From Dromaius novaehollandiae (taxonomy: Eukaryota > Chordata > Aves > Casuariiformes > Dromaiidae), in contig NC_088102.1 of assembly GCF_036370855.1 (NCBI RefSeq), positions 41,081,835-41,145,834 on the forward strand: 64,000 nucleotides of DNA. The letters run 5' to 3'. The notes under the pieces were generated by a model, which saw only the letters and a list, made by a program, of their open reading frames with translations, was not told the DNA's origin and did no database searches. Below are positions 38,801-51,800 of this stretch, in pieces; position 1 is the stretch's first letter; each line of letters opens with the position of its first letter. The position numbers and the translations under genes are program-made.

Positions 38801-40167
38801 AACCCCACGGCCTGGTAGCCTCTATATGAAATGGTTAAGAGCTTCTAGAGTGCTCTGTCATCCTTGATCTCCCACAAAGTTAAAGTATGCAACTTGTATT
38901 GTCCTACGGCCAGTTACTTCAGCTGTTCTTCTTTCCTTGAGACTTGGACAGCTTTCCTGTTCCCAATTAGAAAGTGCTTTGCTCAGGGAAATGATAGCTC
39001 AACCAGGTCTATAAACCATTTTCTATATCTTATCTCCTCTTTCAATTTCCATCCAATTAAGCTGAGAGCTAAAGTTTTGTTGGAACCGCAAAATAATAAA
39101 TTACATCTTGTATATGAAAGACAATTACTGTTTTAGTTCCACAAAGCAGACGTGCAGTATCAGTTGTCTTCATACTTTTGAAGACCCTTTGTAGACTATC
39201 ACTATCTGCAGTCTTTTTTTTTTATTCAGTGATTGATTTAGTATTTCTTTCTAGACCTCAGAACAGTTCATTGCTTCCCAATAAATGTTGTATATTTGCT
39301 CAAAAAAAATCTTTTTATTTCATTTTTTCCAGGGGTACACAAGAAGTGGCAAATCATAAGCCATGCAGAAAGTTAATTTTATTAGTCTGTAGACACAGGA
39401 CAGATCTTGCAATATCAGCCCATAAGCAGACTTCTGCACCTAGGCACATGCACTGAAATATAGGCCAATGTCTACACTGAGAATTAGGACTGACCACAGT
39501 TTGCTGTTCCTCACTTCTACGCAGTGCCCAGAAGAGAAGCAGTCTGCAGACCAGGTCCTAGAACGGCTCCGTGAAGCAGAGCATCTACGGAGCAGGCTAT
39601 GAGACATGAAACAGGCACTCTAGTGGACTGAAGTCAACACCACGATCCATCCTAAATATCAGTGCATACATGCAGTTAGGATGACCAGAGGCACAGTGAT
39701 CTAAGAATAAAATTTAAGACTGCAGCCACAATCATAGTTCCGAAAGTATTCAGAACATGGAACTGCATACAAACAGTAATCAAGACAAGACTAAAGGATA
39801 CACAGTATCACCATGAGACTAGACATCTGCAGATTTATACTTCCAATTCCCTTTCAAACTACCCCGACACCACTAAACAAATCACACATACCCTCTACAG
39901 AATGTATTTGATATATGAAAAGAAGACGCCGCTTTCCCATGGTAACCTTCCCTCCTCCCACCCTTCTTCCTTCAGGATGTCCTCCTAAAAGACATTGAAA
40001 GAAACATATACATACTCTTGATATTTTGAATTTAAATGACAGGAAACCTCCCACACCAGTCCACATATACTGGGCTAAGCTTCCTCCTCCTTCTGTGCTG
40101 CTCTGGCTGAGAGAAGATTTAGAAGTGAGAATTCTTATCTCATAAACCTTCCATCCCCTTTTCTTTT

Positions 40168-40205
40168 AAAAAAAAAAAAAAAAAAACAAAAAAACAAAAA
40201 AAAAA
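40168..40205. repeat. A-rich tract (A19 with CAAAA interruptions)
   Basis: A run of 19 A followed by two C-interrupted A runs. No SINE or LINE body was recognised directly upstream, so it is listed as simple sequence. Confidence 0.8.
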
Positions 40206-43200
40206 CCTTGAAACAGGAAATTCCAGCACAATTCAAAGACAACAGAAGTGGGGTTGAGAGAGAGACAAAGACAGTAAGGCTTGTAACATTCAAATCGTGC
40301 TTTTACAAAAGGGTACATCTACAGGGCATGATGCACCCAGGACAACTGAGCTAGCTCATGCTTCAGAAGAGCACTGTGCTCATTTATTGGGCATTTCTGA
40401 GAACCACATGCACCTAATTACAATGCTTTCTGTACCCAAGCCTTACAAATTACTTTTCTTAGCATGTGAGATATAGACTGAGATACAGCATACAGACTTT
40501 CAGAAAGGAGGTGTTACTAACCACGTGACACAGTTTCTTCAGTTAAAAAGTTGCTATAAACTTTAAGGATACACTGCTCCCTTCTGAAAGTGGGACACTG
40601 ATCTCCAGATGGACATTTCTGGAGAAGGGTTTTTTCTGTATTATCATTGGTGCCTACACCTGTTCAAAGACTTGTGTATTTAATATAAAGCAACCTAATA
40701 AACAAGACGATACTTATGATCCATGTCATCAATTTTTCCTCCAGCGTGACAAATCAGCCTTCAGAGCCCTGACATTCATTATTGCTGTGTAAAGGCAAAA
40801 CAGTACAGATCTCTCTGTAATAAAAGCACCACTTCATAACCAAAGCAGACAAGAGAGAAGATGAAGCAGCACACAAGATTTTGATCCTAAAAGAAAATAC
40901 TTCCTTGGAGATACTAACCAGTTCTTTTCACCGGAACTGTTTTTAAATACAAGGCTAGAAATCAATCTTGTAATTGCAAGCACTTTGTGTATTAGAGATC
41001 CATAAGCTGAACAAATGAGTCTGGAGGAAAAAGGGAAAAAGCTGCCAGCTGCCACTACTCTAAGGCAGACAATAATTACACCAGGAATTTAACCTTCCAT
41101 TGCAGATCCTATTTTTTCCCTGTGAAGAAGCAGGACAGCAGTACTCACCAAGGGTTTCTTCAAAGAACACCCTGTCAAGATATTCTACTCTACATTGCCT
41201 CTGCAAGGAATATAAGGTCCAGCTCCCGTTTTGTGTTCTGGCAGTGTAAACCCTCATTACCAACTCCACCTGTTTGAGAGATCACTTTACCACCTGCAGA
41301 CGTGACCTTTTGCCAAACTGACATTGCATAAAAAAGCACTGAAATTATTAACACAGAGGTCCGGTTTTATTTTTAAGTGACAGACATCAGACCTGGATTG
41401 CACAGGACAACACGACAGGACAAAAGACAAAGCATAGCCACTTCTGTCCTCAAAAACATATGCAAATTTAATGCCCTGAAATTAGCATTGTCACCATCCA
41501 TACACAGAAAAATGTGGTACGGAAGCTCAGCTTGTGTAGGCTGAGATACATCCATATGTAGATGTTGTTGGATATAATAGCATTTGCTTAGCACTAGTAG
41601 CTAAATTTACTGATGCCTAAGGCCACACATCACTGAACTTTTCCTGAATTTGTTTGAGCCAGTTCGAACAATGAGGGAACAAGGAGATAAGAAAGTAACA
41701 AAACGGCATCAACAGTGGTCACCAAGTACCCTAACTCTGCCTGGAGACAACAGGGAAACCAACCAGGAGTGAAGAAGCTACTACTTCTCGAGTAATCATT
41801 GGTGCAACAAATCGGAGAATGGACAAAGAACTTAACCCGTAGGGCTATAAAAACCCAGGGAATTTTCTGTTTGGGGGTCCCTCAGAGGAGGCACCCAGTT
41901 CAAGCTGTAATACTAACAAAATCATCTTATAAAGAATTATTTTCTATCTTTTGGATAAAGTCAAACCCTGTTAAGCACATTAGATTCAACAGTTTCCCTA
42001 ACAGGTGTGTATACACATACACACGTACATACACATACTCACATAAAATACATTTTCAGCAGGAGGTGTGGTTATTGTTGCATTATTTAAAATTCTTGGA
42101 ATGGACCCACTAACAACGGTAAGAGAAGTCAAAAAAGCACAAAGACATTTTAAAACGTCAGGTAACTGTTCATATTGCTCATAAATCATGTATTTAAGAC
42201 ATTTAGCTAAAATATCAAAAATGATCAAAAGAACTTCACAGCTATCTAAGCACTCTCCTATCTGAAAGACAGAATGCTATTTTGAAAGAAAAATGTAGTA
42301 TTAAGGTGCAGCCATTTCTGGAGTGGAGACTGACAACGATGAGCTGGTGCACACAGGAGCCTGTGCTACATCACAGGAACAATAAGTCTGAGTTGAAACC
42401 ACAAACCAAACCCTTCTTTTCACAGGAAAAAAACCAGTATTTTTAATATCCATTCGGAGTCAACATGACCTACTTGAAGATGTACACAGTAACCTGCATG
42501 GTGTTTACCAACATCAAATGAGTATAAACAGTGTCTGGATTTCAGTTTGTCTTTCTAAGGAGAAAGAGAGATTTCAAATAAAAACCCATGTATACACAAT
42601 GGAACTGAGTTACTGTCACTGTTGAGAGACTTACGTTTATGAATTCTCAACCTTACACTGTTGTTTCACCCTAAAATCTAATTCAAAAGAAATACCACCG
42701 CTTCACTCATTTGACTTTGAATATAGAAAACAGGGCCAGCCTGTTGAAATTGTTGACTACAGGCAATATTTTCCCATGTCCCTGAGACCATGCCAGTCCT
42801 GCAATAACAGATTTTGTACATAGGTATAGCAGAGCCAGTAATAAACTATCTGTTTTGGGTTGTAACACTCATAGAAGCTACAGCAAACACTTGCATGTGA
42901 TAAAATACCTATGATGCCTAGGTAGGCCTGCATTGCCTACAAACAAAGCAAATCCAACTTTTGCTGGCACTGGTGTCAGACCTGGATTTGGGAATCTATG
43001 ACTTCCACCCTAGCAGCTGCCTACCTCCCCTGAGAAGTAGCCACCCTACTTCTCAGCAGCACTGACACTGAAGTTCGTCTTTATGCAAACGACCACAGTC
43101 CTCCTTCTCTCATCAGCAAGAGCAGCCACCAAACTTGCTATTCTGCACTCACTAGGCTGTTGCTACACAAGTGAAGAGTCTCCATGCCACTTACCAAAGT

Positions 43201-45689
43201 TTTATAGGGTTGAGCCTTGTGTTTCATATTTTGATTTTTTTTTTTAATCACACCCAAGTGACAGTAGCAGCAACCCATTTCTGCATTAGGCTGTTGCAGT
43301 CACAGGAAGTGATACACAGTTGTTGAGGCAGCAAACACAGCCCAGTCATCTGTGTCTCCCATGGGAGAAAATGAAAGATGACCAGTGAAAGAACTCAGAG
43401 ATGGGTTTTTAAGAAGAGACTATGTCCTAGAATATGCTGGCCTCTTTAATGAGACCCTTGATACCACAGCTCCATTTCTACTGATATGCAAGCCATCTAA
43501 ATTGTCACTACCTAGTTATGCCTGCATGTTCTGCAGTGAGTCTTCTGAGTATATTGGAGTCAAGAAATCCCTCCACCAAAGCCACCAAAAGTGTTTAGTA
43601 ACCTGAATACCCTCATTACTGTCTTTCAGTGAAACCTTCAGTTCTAAGCGCCCAAATAATTTAAAGATGGGACTTAACTCTGAAAGCTTTACAAGCAAAT
43701 TAAGTACTGGGACTTGTTATTCCTTTTAATCCTGAAGAATAAAAAAGATAAGCTAAATTCACTAGACAGCAGAATATTTCAGCAAGTTATAGCTGAACAA
43801 TTCCATTAAAAACCAACAGCATTGAAGAGAGGGCTAAATTTGATCAGAATCTTTCTCACTGCTAAGCATACTTGAAAGGAAGAGACTGCAGACTTACTCT
43901 CAGGAGTCCAGTTTGAATTATATCAACATGTAATTTAAAGTTTTATATATAAATACTAGGAGTTGAGAGATACAGAACCTACCACTAGAATTCCAGGAGT
44001 CACTCCTTAGCATACAAGCAGTCCTTGCCACATTAACAGCCAGAAGTACTGTATGTACTGCAATTTTTTTAAAACTCAGATAATGCAATGATATACAATG
44101 TGAAAGTTTACAGTTTCATTTGCCAACTTTTCAGTGTGTTTAGTGACCTCCAATCTGCGGAGGAGACAAAGCTAATACTTCAGGAGAAAGAAGTTTCACC
44201 TTCTTACATATTCTAAGCAGAGCTCTCTCCAAGCAACACCAGTGCCCCTGTGCCTTATATCTATAAACACAAATAAATACACTTTAAATAATGATGTAGA
44301 GGAATTTTGTGGTGTACTTCTGCTTTTCAAATTGATTTTTATAGAAATTCAATATTTGGTACAAAAGAGATACAAAAGAAATACTCTACGGGTCTTAAGA
44401 GAAAGTAGTTTTGTGTAAGTGCACTACTGCCCTCCACTGGACCTGATCAACATCTGCTCCCATATTTATAAACCATCTAACGGACCCTGGAAAGAGCAGC
44501 ACCTCTAGATCAAGATCGTGATATGAGAGCTCAGGATTTTATACAAATGCAGAATAAATGCAGCAAGTTAGTGATCAATATATAAACTGTGATAATTCAT
44601 CACCTTAAATGCTACAGCGCCTTGTTCCTTCCCTCACGAGCATCAGGTGGAGAACCCAAAAATGAGCATCGACATCGAAAGCAGAGATGGCCTGTGGAAC
44701 AACAGAACAACAAATCAACCAGCAACTTTCATATGCAAAAATACTTAAAAGCCTTGATGTTACTACTGCAGCTTATAATACAAAAATTAAGCATACAATA
44801 TTAAATAGGATCTTAATATAACTGCTTTGATTTCAGTGGAATTAAACCAAGGACAAGTTTCACTGTTAGATCAAATCTTGCTCTTGATTACCTTACACAA
44901 TCCCACTTATGGGCTCAGATGCACGTTCCAGGTACCACAGCTTAATGAGTTGCCTTGTGTAAACTAAGCTGTAACAGGCAGAGCACACAGTTTTAGCCCC
45001 AAAAATCATTTGATAAAATACACAGCTTAAGCCTCAGCATAAAAAAGTTTAAGCAAAATAATTTTAGTTTTCACACGTGACTGCTCAGAGCAGACACAAG
45101 TTTGGCTTCTGCAGTCCGGCTGATGAGAGGCAACTCACTAAACAGCAATAATCCTAACCCTATGCTGAACCATAAATTCTAAAGTGATTAATGAAGTTCG
45201 TTCTTTACAGTGTATTTTAATGCAATTTACATTTACATTTTAACCTAAACTAGCAAATAAAGTAAACCTGGCTTCAGTTTGTGTATTTAGTACACTACAC
45301 AGGTATAAATCCAGTCCACTGAGTAACATAAGTAGAAAAAGTGAGTAAATGAAAGACAGGACCAGAGGGCAGATTTATAATTCAGCATGACCTTGACCAA
45401 TCTGAAAACTGGTCTAAGGGTGGCATTCAACAGTGACCAGGCCAAGTACAGTCAGTTGCACAAACCCAGAATGAAAATAGCTGATTAAGCAGCAGTTCTC
45501 AAACTGTAACTTCCCCATTCTTCTTGATCATAAACTTCATGAAAGCCAACATCGTTGTGCCATTGTAAACACCGCACTAGGGTGTATAAACTTGAGTACA
45601 GCCTGAAAAACACATTCAGCACTAGCAAGGCCTCAGCTGAATAGCAGTATATAGTGGTTTTCCAGCATTTGGGAAACACACTTCAGGTA

Positions 45690-46140
45690 GACGTGTCCCA
45701 CATGGAAAGGGTCCACAGAGGAAGCAAGAATGATCAGAGCTAAAAGTCATGATCTGTAATACCTGAGTGAACTGGCATTTTTTAGTTACATATTTTAACA
45801 AAAGAAAAAAAAAGACTCAAGTGGGATAACCTTAGCAGTTTTCAAATATATAATACTGTTGCAGAGAGGGAGTAACTTGTTTTCTATATCCACGGTGGAC
45901 AGAAGGAAAAGTAGTAATGAGTTTAAATCGCAGCAATAAGCATTCAGTTCACACATCAGAAAATCTTTCAGTGAGAGATATAGTAAATCATTAGAATAAA
46001 TTGCACTGAGTCTCACACACAAAAAGGCTTTAAGAACAGGTTAGACAAACACAGATAAGGAAAAATACAGAGAAGCTGGGCATGTGTGGAAAACCAATGA
46101 TCTCTGAAGTCTTTTCCAGCCCATTTTGTCTATGAATTTC
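45690..46140 (+). mobile_element. CR1 LINE 3' end fragment, plus strand
   Basis: The final section (about 46030-46140) follows a CR1 3' tail: GGTTAGACAAACACAGATAA, then GAAAACCAATGATCTCTGAAG, then TCTTTTCCAGCCC and CTATGAATTTC. This corresponds to the GGACTAGATGACCTCTTGAGGTCCCTTCCAACCCTATGATTC-type ending. The part upstream to about 45690 aligns in outline with the preceding CR1 region. It is diverged, lacks RT sequence and is inactive. Confidence 0.65.
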
Positions 46141-47279
46141 AAAAATAAGTAAGTGTAATGCAGCTGAGAAAACAGGTTTCATCTAACCTACTTGTCTTTT
46201 GGTAGTAATTCTATTTCAGTGGACTCAAGCCCATAGTTTATAGCCACCATATTGGTCACAGAACCTTCAACATTGCTCACAGGCATCAAAAATTAAGAAG
46301 CTGAAACAATGCCAACAAAAGAAGTGCAACACTACTTGCAATACTATTTGCTGATAGCTTGCCTTTTAAGGCAAAGAAGTACAGCTCACAAACTATGCAA
46401 GCTGCAGGTAAATTCTCCAGCTGTGTCTGTTCCTGAAGGCACCCTTTTTTTCTTGGTCACTTTTAACTCTATGCATTTTTAACTTAAAACACAGACCGAG
46501 TAACTGAGAGAATGAAAGAATGTCTCCTTAAAATTACCCTCATGCTGAGAGCACATGGCAAGCCAGTGCAAGGTCATACTATTCTATGGAACAAGTAAAA
46601 ATCCATTTCCTATATTCCCAATATTGGAATTTTCTTATTTAAAATTACAAAAGTGGCAGAAATCTAACTTTTTGTTTGGTAGGAAGAGGCCTATAACCCT
46701 ATTTTTCCACAATTTTTTGAGCTATGGTTCACATTTTGCTGTAACTGTAATCATCTATTAGAGGGACAAATATTTCTACCATTCCGTTTCAAAGTTTTTT
46801 AACTCCTAGATGCTGGACAGGAAGAAGAGGAGGAGAGCCACTACACAAAAACAGCCTTTAGTACATCACTAAGGAAAGATCAAAAGGACAGTGGTTTTCT
46901 TACAATGAATGCAAAGAGATGGCAGTTGCAACTACATCCTTTTGTCACTGTTTCAGCTTTTGCTGATGAACCACAGGAGCACTGATCTCCTCCTGCCACT
47001 GACTGCTGCAGCCCTGAGGTCTTCCTCACCCATTTGCTGCACGCTTTCCATAGCTGTCCTACTACTACTGCCTTCTCGCCTCTCACCGATCTAACCTTTT
47101 GCCGCCCAGTAATAAACAGCCCAAAAAATACTCTGAAGCACCAAAAGGAAGGGGAGGACCCTCAGCTAGGAGGGACAGTTTAGAGCTACCACTTGCTCCC
47201 TCACCAGTCCTCCACCGCCCAGGCTCCTCTTCACCATGCAGTAATTGTGGAGAAATTCAAGGAGGCTGCAACAACCGCT
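46141..47279. other. Intergenic upstream of the DCAF4 CpG island
   Basis: A+T-rich to about 46.9 kb, then rising G+C toward the DCAF4 promoter. No gene, repeat family or RNA was recognised. Confidence 0.6.
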
Positions 47280-48035
47280 TCCAGCTCCCCGAAGCCCTGG
47301 CACAGCTTTTAATAGGTTTCTTCCAGTGAACCAGCCAGGAACCCGGGACAGGAAGCGGCGGTTTCCTTCCAGTGACCCCATCCCTCAGAAACACCTGCCT
47401 CCTTTCCCCACGCGGCCCCCAGCAGCCCCCTGCCCTCAGTCTCAACCCGTGGAGGAAGCAGATGTTTCCCACCCCAGAGCCCCCGCAGCTGAGCTCCCCC
47501 AACCGCGGCCCCCTCTCGCCTCACACCCAGGCCCTCCCTCCCTGCGCTCCTCGGGCGTCCCCTACTTCCCAACATGTCCCCCCTCCTCTGCCACGGCTCC
47601 GCAGCAGCCTATCCCCTCCCGCACCTCGGCCCCTGAGGCCTGCCGCTGCTTTCTGCCTCGCGCTGCCCCCCGCCCCGCTAACGCACCCCTCAGCCGGGCG
47701 CCCGCCCGCTCGCCCCACTCCCCTGCCCAGGCCTCAACTGCGCGCCCCACGCGGCCGCCAGCGTGCCCCGCCCTGCCCAACGGCCGCTGTGGCCCCGCCC
47801 TCCCCGAGGGGGCGGCCCAGGCGGCGGCCTGGCCTCTTGCCGTTTGGCGGCTGAGCTGTCCATCAAGCGGCAGGCGCGGGCAAAGGCCAATCAGACGCGC
47901 TGGCTAGGGGGGCGGGCCGAGCTGTGGCGGCTGAGTGGAAGCGGTGAGGGGCGGTGCTTGCGGTTGGGCCGGGGTCTGCGACGCCTTGCGGTGGGTCCGG
48001 CGCGGGGGCGTTGGTGGCGGCGGTGGCGAGGGCCG

Positions 48036-48066
48036 GGCCAGCCCAGCCCAGCCCAGCCCAGCCCAG
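48036..48066. repeat. (GCCCA)n pentamer array
   Basis: Five to six tandem copies of CAGCC/GCCCA in the DCAF4 promoter or 5' UTR. Its complement, GGGCT, is repeated about 60 bp downstream. Confidence 0.9.
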
Positions 48067-48124
48067 GGGTGTCGAGGGGGCGCCTGGCCGAGCCCCCGCC
48101 CCGTCGGCTTGCTGCGGCTGCGCG

Positions 48125-48174
48125 GGGCTGGGCTGGGCTGGGCCGGGCCGGGCCGGGCCGGGCCGGGCCGGGCC
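48125..48174. repeat. (GGGCT/GGGCC)n pentamer array, G-quadruplex-prone
   Basis: About ten tandem pentamers; the first ones read GGGCTGGGCTGGGCTGGGCC and the rest are GGGCC. Each unit has GGG with a 2-nt spacer, so many overlapping G-quadruplex motifs exist on the plus (transcribed-RNA) strand. It lies upstream of the exon 1 donor and is probably part of the 5' UTR. Confidence 0.9.
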
Positions 48175-48774
48175 TGGAGGTCGCCCGGCAGGAGGAAGTG
48201 GAGGCCGCGGCTGAGCGTTCCCCGCGCGGGAGCGGAGGTCCCAGCGGCAGTGGCAGCGGCCGCGCCGGCCGTGGCGCAGCCCCGCGGTATCGGCAGGCAG
48301 GCGCGGCGGGAGGTCGCCGCCGGCGGTCCCGCCGTGCTATGCCGTGTGGTGAGCGCTCCCTTCTCCGGGAAAGCGTAGCGCGCCGGAAGGGTTGCAGCAG
48401 GCTCTGATTTAGCCGTGAAAGTTTTCCAGCCTGAGCACGTGAGAACTTGGGTCGTAAGAGGTTATTTACCCATATTGTGGGCGAGAAAGAAACGCAGCCA
48501 TGCCGTGCTTATTTCGGCCTCCCTTCAAGCGGCCTATGGTGCTGTTCTGCCTTTCCTTTAAGGTTTGATGCCGTTATGGTTTGTGTCTGTTTCTCTTCTT
48601 CAAGAGTAAGTTATTTTCCTTTATGTGCTTCTTTATTTTGATCATTGGGGCCGCTATGAAGCTATCTGAAATCTAATTGGGGGAAAAAAAAAGCTGTGTT
48701 AAGAGGCTGTCTAGTATGCTGGACTCTTTTGGGTAAGTAGAATTAAAATATGTATTTTTGCTTTGGAAGCAGGA

Positions 48775-48884
48775 ATGAAGAGAAATTACTGGAGAGGTAA
48801 AGAAAAGCATAGATGGAGCAATCACAAGCAAAGTGACCATCACCATCAGTATAGGAGAACCAATCACAATAACTATGCTGGAAG
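48775..48884 (+). CDS. DCAF4: DCAF4 coding exon 1 (exon 2), start codon
   Basis: The acceptor GGAAGCAG ends at 48772 and ATG follows 2 nt later. It encodes [18 protein letters not shown] and a His-rich stretch with HHH, residues 1-36, ending in two bases of an Arg codon. The basic, Trp/His-rich pattern resembles the mammalian N-terminus (MNKSRWQSRRRHGRRS). The donor is AAG|GCAAGT. Confidence 0.85.
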
Positions 48885-51800
48885 GCAAGTATATGCTATT
48901 TGTACTTAAGACAGGTTAAGCTGTTAGATGTGGTGCCTGATTAAATTTGATGGTAGCCATTTTTGGACAGTTGCCACCTAAAAACCAAGAAGGTAGTATT
49001 TCTAGTATACTTGTCATCAAAAATATTCCTGGTAGGAGTGGAATTGCACTGAACTCTGGAAACTCATCACTTGCTCACAACTGTATTTTGGTTTAAAACT
49101 GAGGCATGTTTCCTTGAACTAATCCTTTGGGGCTTGCCTGATCATCATATTGATGCCTTTGCATCAATATGCAAAGGTAGTTCAGGGAAGAAAAATGAAA
49201 TACTTCCTCACCACATTTGTTTTACCCCTCAGTGTCTATTAGTGTAAAAGCTGTCATTAAAGGATCTCCCTAAAAGTTTTAAAATCTGTTAATAACCTAC
49301 AGTAAAGTAGGCGTTATTACCACATCTAGCAGATCAGGTAACTGAAACAAAGAGGGTCTTGGGAATAATTCACTGCCTTGAAAACTGGCTCTTTCAGAAA
49401 AGTACATCTTGAACTTTAGAACTCTCTTTTCTGTGTTGGTCTCTCTTGCAGGAATAGTATGGGCTGATCCTCTGCTTTAGTCCTTTAAGCATTTTTTTTT
49501 GAGAGAGAGCGCTAATGGAGCAACTCTTATGTAAGAAAAATAAGAAATATGTATGGATTCTAATTCAGTGAATATAGACTAAAAATACTTTTATTAAAAA
49601 GCTTTAAATTGAAGTATTTTGGTTTAGTTTGTTGTTTCCCCACACACACACACACGCACACACCCCGTTGAATTATTATGTTCTTTAACTACTTCGAGCT
49701 TGTACAGTCAGACGGTAATAGAGTCTGCATTAGAACTAGAATCTTTGCATCATTTTGTTTTCAATAAACTACAAATCACGTAAAGTGTCTTGGCCTAATG
49801 CTTATAAGATGATATGTAATAAGAACTGTCTCGAAAAGTGAGAATTGTACAGGTGACTCGGAAAACATCCAAATGCAATTTCACTCATTAGTAATGAACG
49901 TGTTTACTCTAATGATTTCAAAAAGAAATAAGCTGCAATTACCTAGAATCAACTGCGGTAGCAATGACAAAAGTAGAGAGGTTTTTTTACTTGGATTTTT
50001 TTTTTTTAATTTTTGTTTAGCTTGCTTCTTTTAGAACCTCGTCAGCGAGATTCGCGTCTTGAAGACAATAGCAAAATACTCCTTACCTGACATGAAGATT
50101 TTACATATGCTGTCTCTTTTACTTTATGCTGTAAAGAGTTCTCATGTTTACAACTTTTTTGTTTTGTTTTATTTTTTAATACAAGAGGAGCTAGTAAAAT
50201 GCCAAGAATTAATGTTTTGCTGAAGTATTGCAAGCATACAGTTAGGATCCACCTCCAATGTTTTAGCAAATAATAAAGACTTTTAAGATGTTGATGTCTT
50301 TAATGCTCTTAAGAGGTTTTTAGGCGAAACTTTTTTGTGGTTTCTTTTTTTTATAGTTTTGTGTATGGTGGTTCACACAGTGTGCTTATGACAGCCCTGC
50401 AAAATTGCACTCTATTAATGTGATAGCAAACTGCTTTCAAGAGCCTTTGCAATAAAGTTTTGTAGGACAGTTGTGAGCCTGTCTGAAAGACAATGCTATC
50501 TTTTAGACCTGAACAGGAGGAGACACAGCCCCCTGTGAATGCAGGCCCCAGCAACAGTGAAAATTCTTCTTCCAGTTTAACACAGAACTCTGTAGCACCA
50601 GGTAAGAGGCCATGTTTACTGGTCAAAAAATTGGTGCCTATATGCTAACTGTATGAAAAAAAAAATAGCAGTAGTAGTGTTAATATTGTGGTGTTAAAGG
50701 AAGTATATAAATCAAAAAGTTTGTAGAGAAAAGTGATATCAGATGATCTAAAATGCTGTAGCAGGTGGGGACAAATACACTTGCAAGCTCACAAGCCTTT
50801 CATGTTTGAAAACTTGTGTGCTTAGCCTAGCTGATATAAACTGAAGAAATAGAATTCTGTTTCTCTCTACAAATATGGCTTTGGGAGGAAAATAACTTTA
50901 TTTTTCTTTAATTTTTCTCATATGAGCTGAAGATGTTAAAATAGAACTTTCAACAAAAACTGTTAATAAAGAAAGAAAATAAGACAGCATATAAAAATTA
51001 TAACCTATGTCCACTATTCAGCCTTCTTAAAAACGCAGTTACCCACAACTTTGGAAAAAATACAAATTCATCTATATTCCTTCAATGTATTTTGTAATAT
51101 GTAAGAGGTATTGTCTGATGGCTAAATGAGCTGTTTGTTCATTAATCAGGGAGGCAACCAGAGAACTTGATACAGTGATGATACTATTGAGGAAGATAAC
51201 CATTTTGCATTCAGGTTTCTGGGCTCATATATACATCCCTAATAAAGCTAAGCTTGTAGTAACATACGTTTCTCCAAAATTGGAGAGTCCTGAAACAGCC
51301 CTGACTGTATAAGCTCTTAACAACAGACAAAAACAGAGTTTAAACTGACCCTCTTACGTATCAATCCATTTGTGCTTAAGAGGTTGTGAGCCTGTTAGAA
51401 ATAGGTCCCCTGCAAAGCATTTGTTGCTATATAATCAGTTTAAATATACTGAATGCAGTGTGCTGTTAACAACCTTATTGATAGACGCACTAACTTTACA
51501 TTTTTTTGACCTGAATAAATCTTGGCTGTTTGTTGCCAAGCTGAAACCTAAGAGATGTTGACAAGGAGATGTATTTAAGTAATCTGTTTTTGCTGCTGTT
51601 TACAATTCAATTTCTAGCAATAGCAAATGTTTAAATACAAACTCTTGAAATGAGGTGAAGATGTTAACTTTTACCTTTTTCAAATAAAATCCTTTCCCTG
51701 CATTCCACCATTATGAGTCTGTCAGAAGTGTTTTGCCTGTCTACTGTGAATTTACCCAGGCAGTAGAGTACTAAAATCGAATGTTTCTCTCTTCCTAACC

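Larger units (their letters stand above)
34816..45680. other. Intergenic, A+T-rich
   Basis: No gene was recognised in this stretch. It holds homopolymers and microsatellites: T-run 35747-35760, (CA/CG)n at 35829-35858, an 11-nt G run at 38054-38064 and an A-rich tract at 40168-40205. There is also a weak dispersed-element fragment at about 44825-44910. Short open frames on both strands look random. Confidence 0.65.
47950..48348 (+). other. DCAF4: DCAF4 exon 1, noncoding (5' end uncertain)
   Basis: A good donor CCGTGTG|GTGAGC ends this exon at 48348 and leads to the acceptor before the ATG-containing exon at 48773. The 5' boundary is set only roughly by the promoter elements. The exon includes the two pentamer arrays if transcription starts upstream of 48036. 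Confidence 0.55.
47280..48420 (+). promoter_or_regulatory. DCAF4: DCAF4 CpG-island promoter
   Basis: Very C-rich at 47380-47800, then dense CpG to about 48400. Promoter-like elements cluster near 47840-47930: an E2F-like TTTGGCGG at 47843-47850, a CCAAT box at 47887-47891 (GGCCAATCAG) and GGGGCGGGCC at about 47909-47918 (Sp1/KLF type). No TATA box. The start of transcription is probably between about 47930 and 48200. Long open frames here (for example 47245-47907 and 47763-48407) are compositional. Confidence 0.8.

Noticed and set aside
47245..47907. 220-codon Pro-rich plus-strand frame upstream of DCAF4
   Set aside because: Lies in the C-rich part of the promoter; low-complexity Pro/Ala/Ser composition, with competing frames on both strands.
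47763..48407. 214-codon frame overlapping DCAF4 exon 1 as a possible N-terminal extension
   Set aside because: It runs through the exon 1 donor and the pentamer arrays and is not in a frame that continues into the recognised DCAF4 exon 2 start; the ATG at 48775 matches the family N-terminus.
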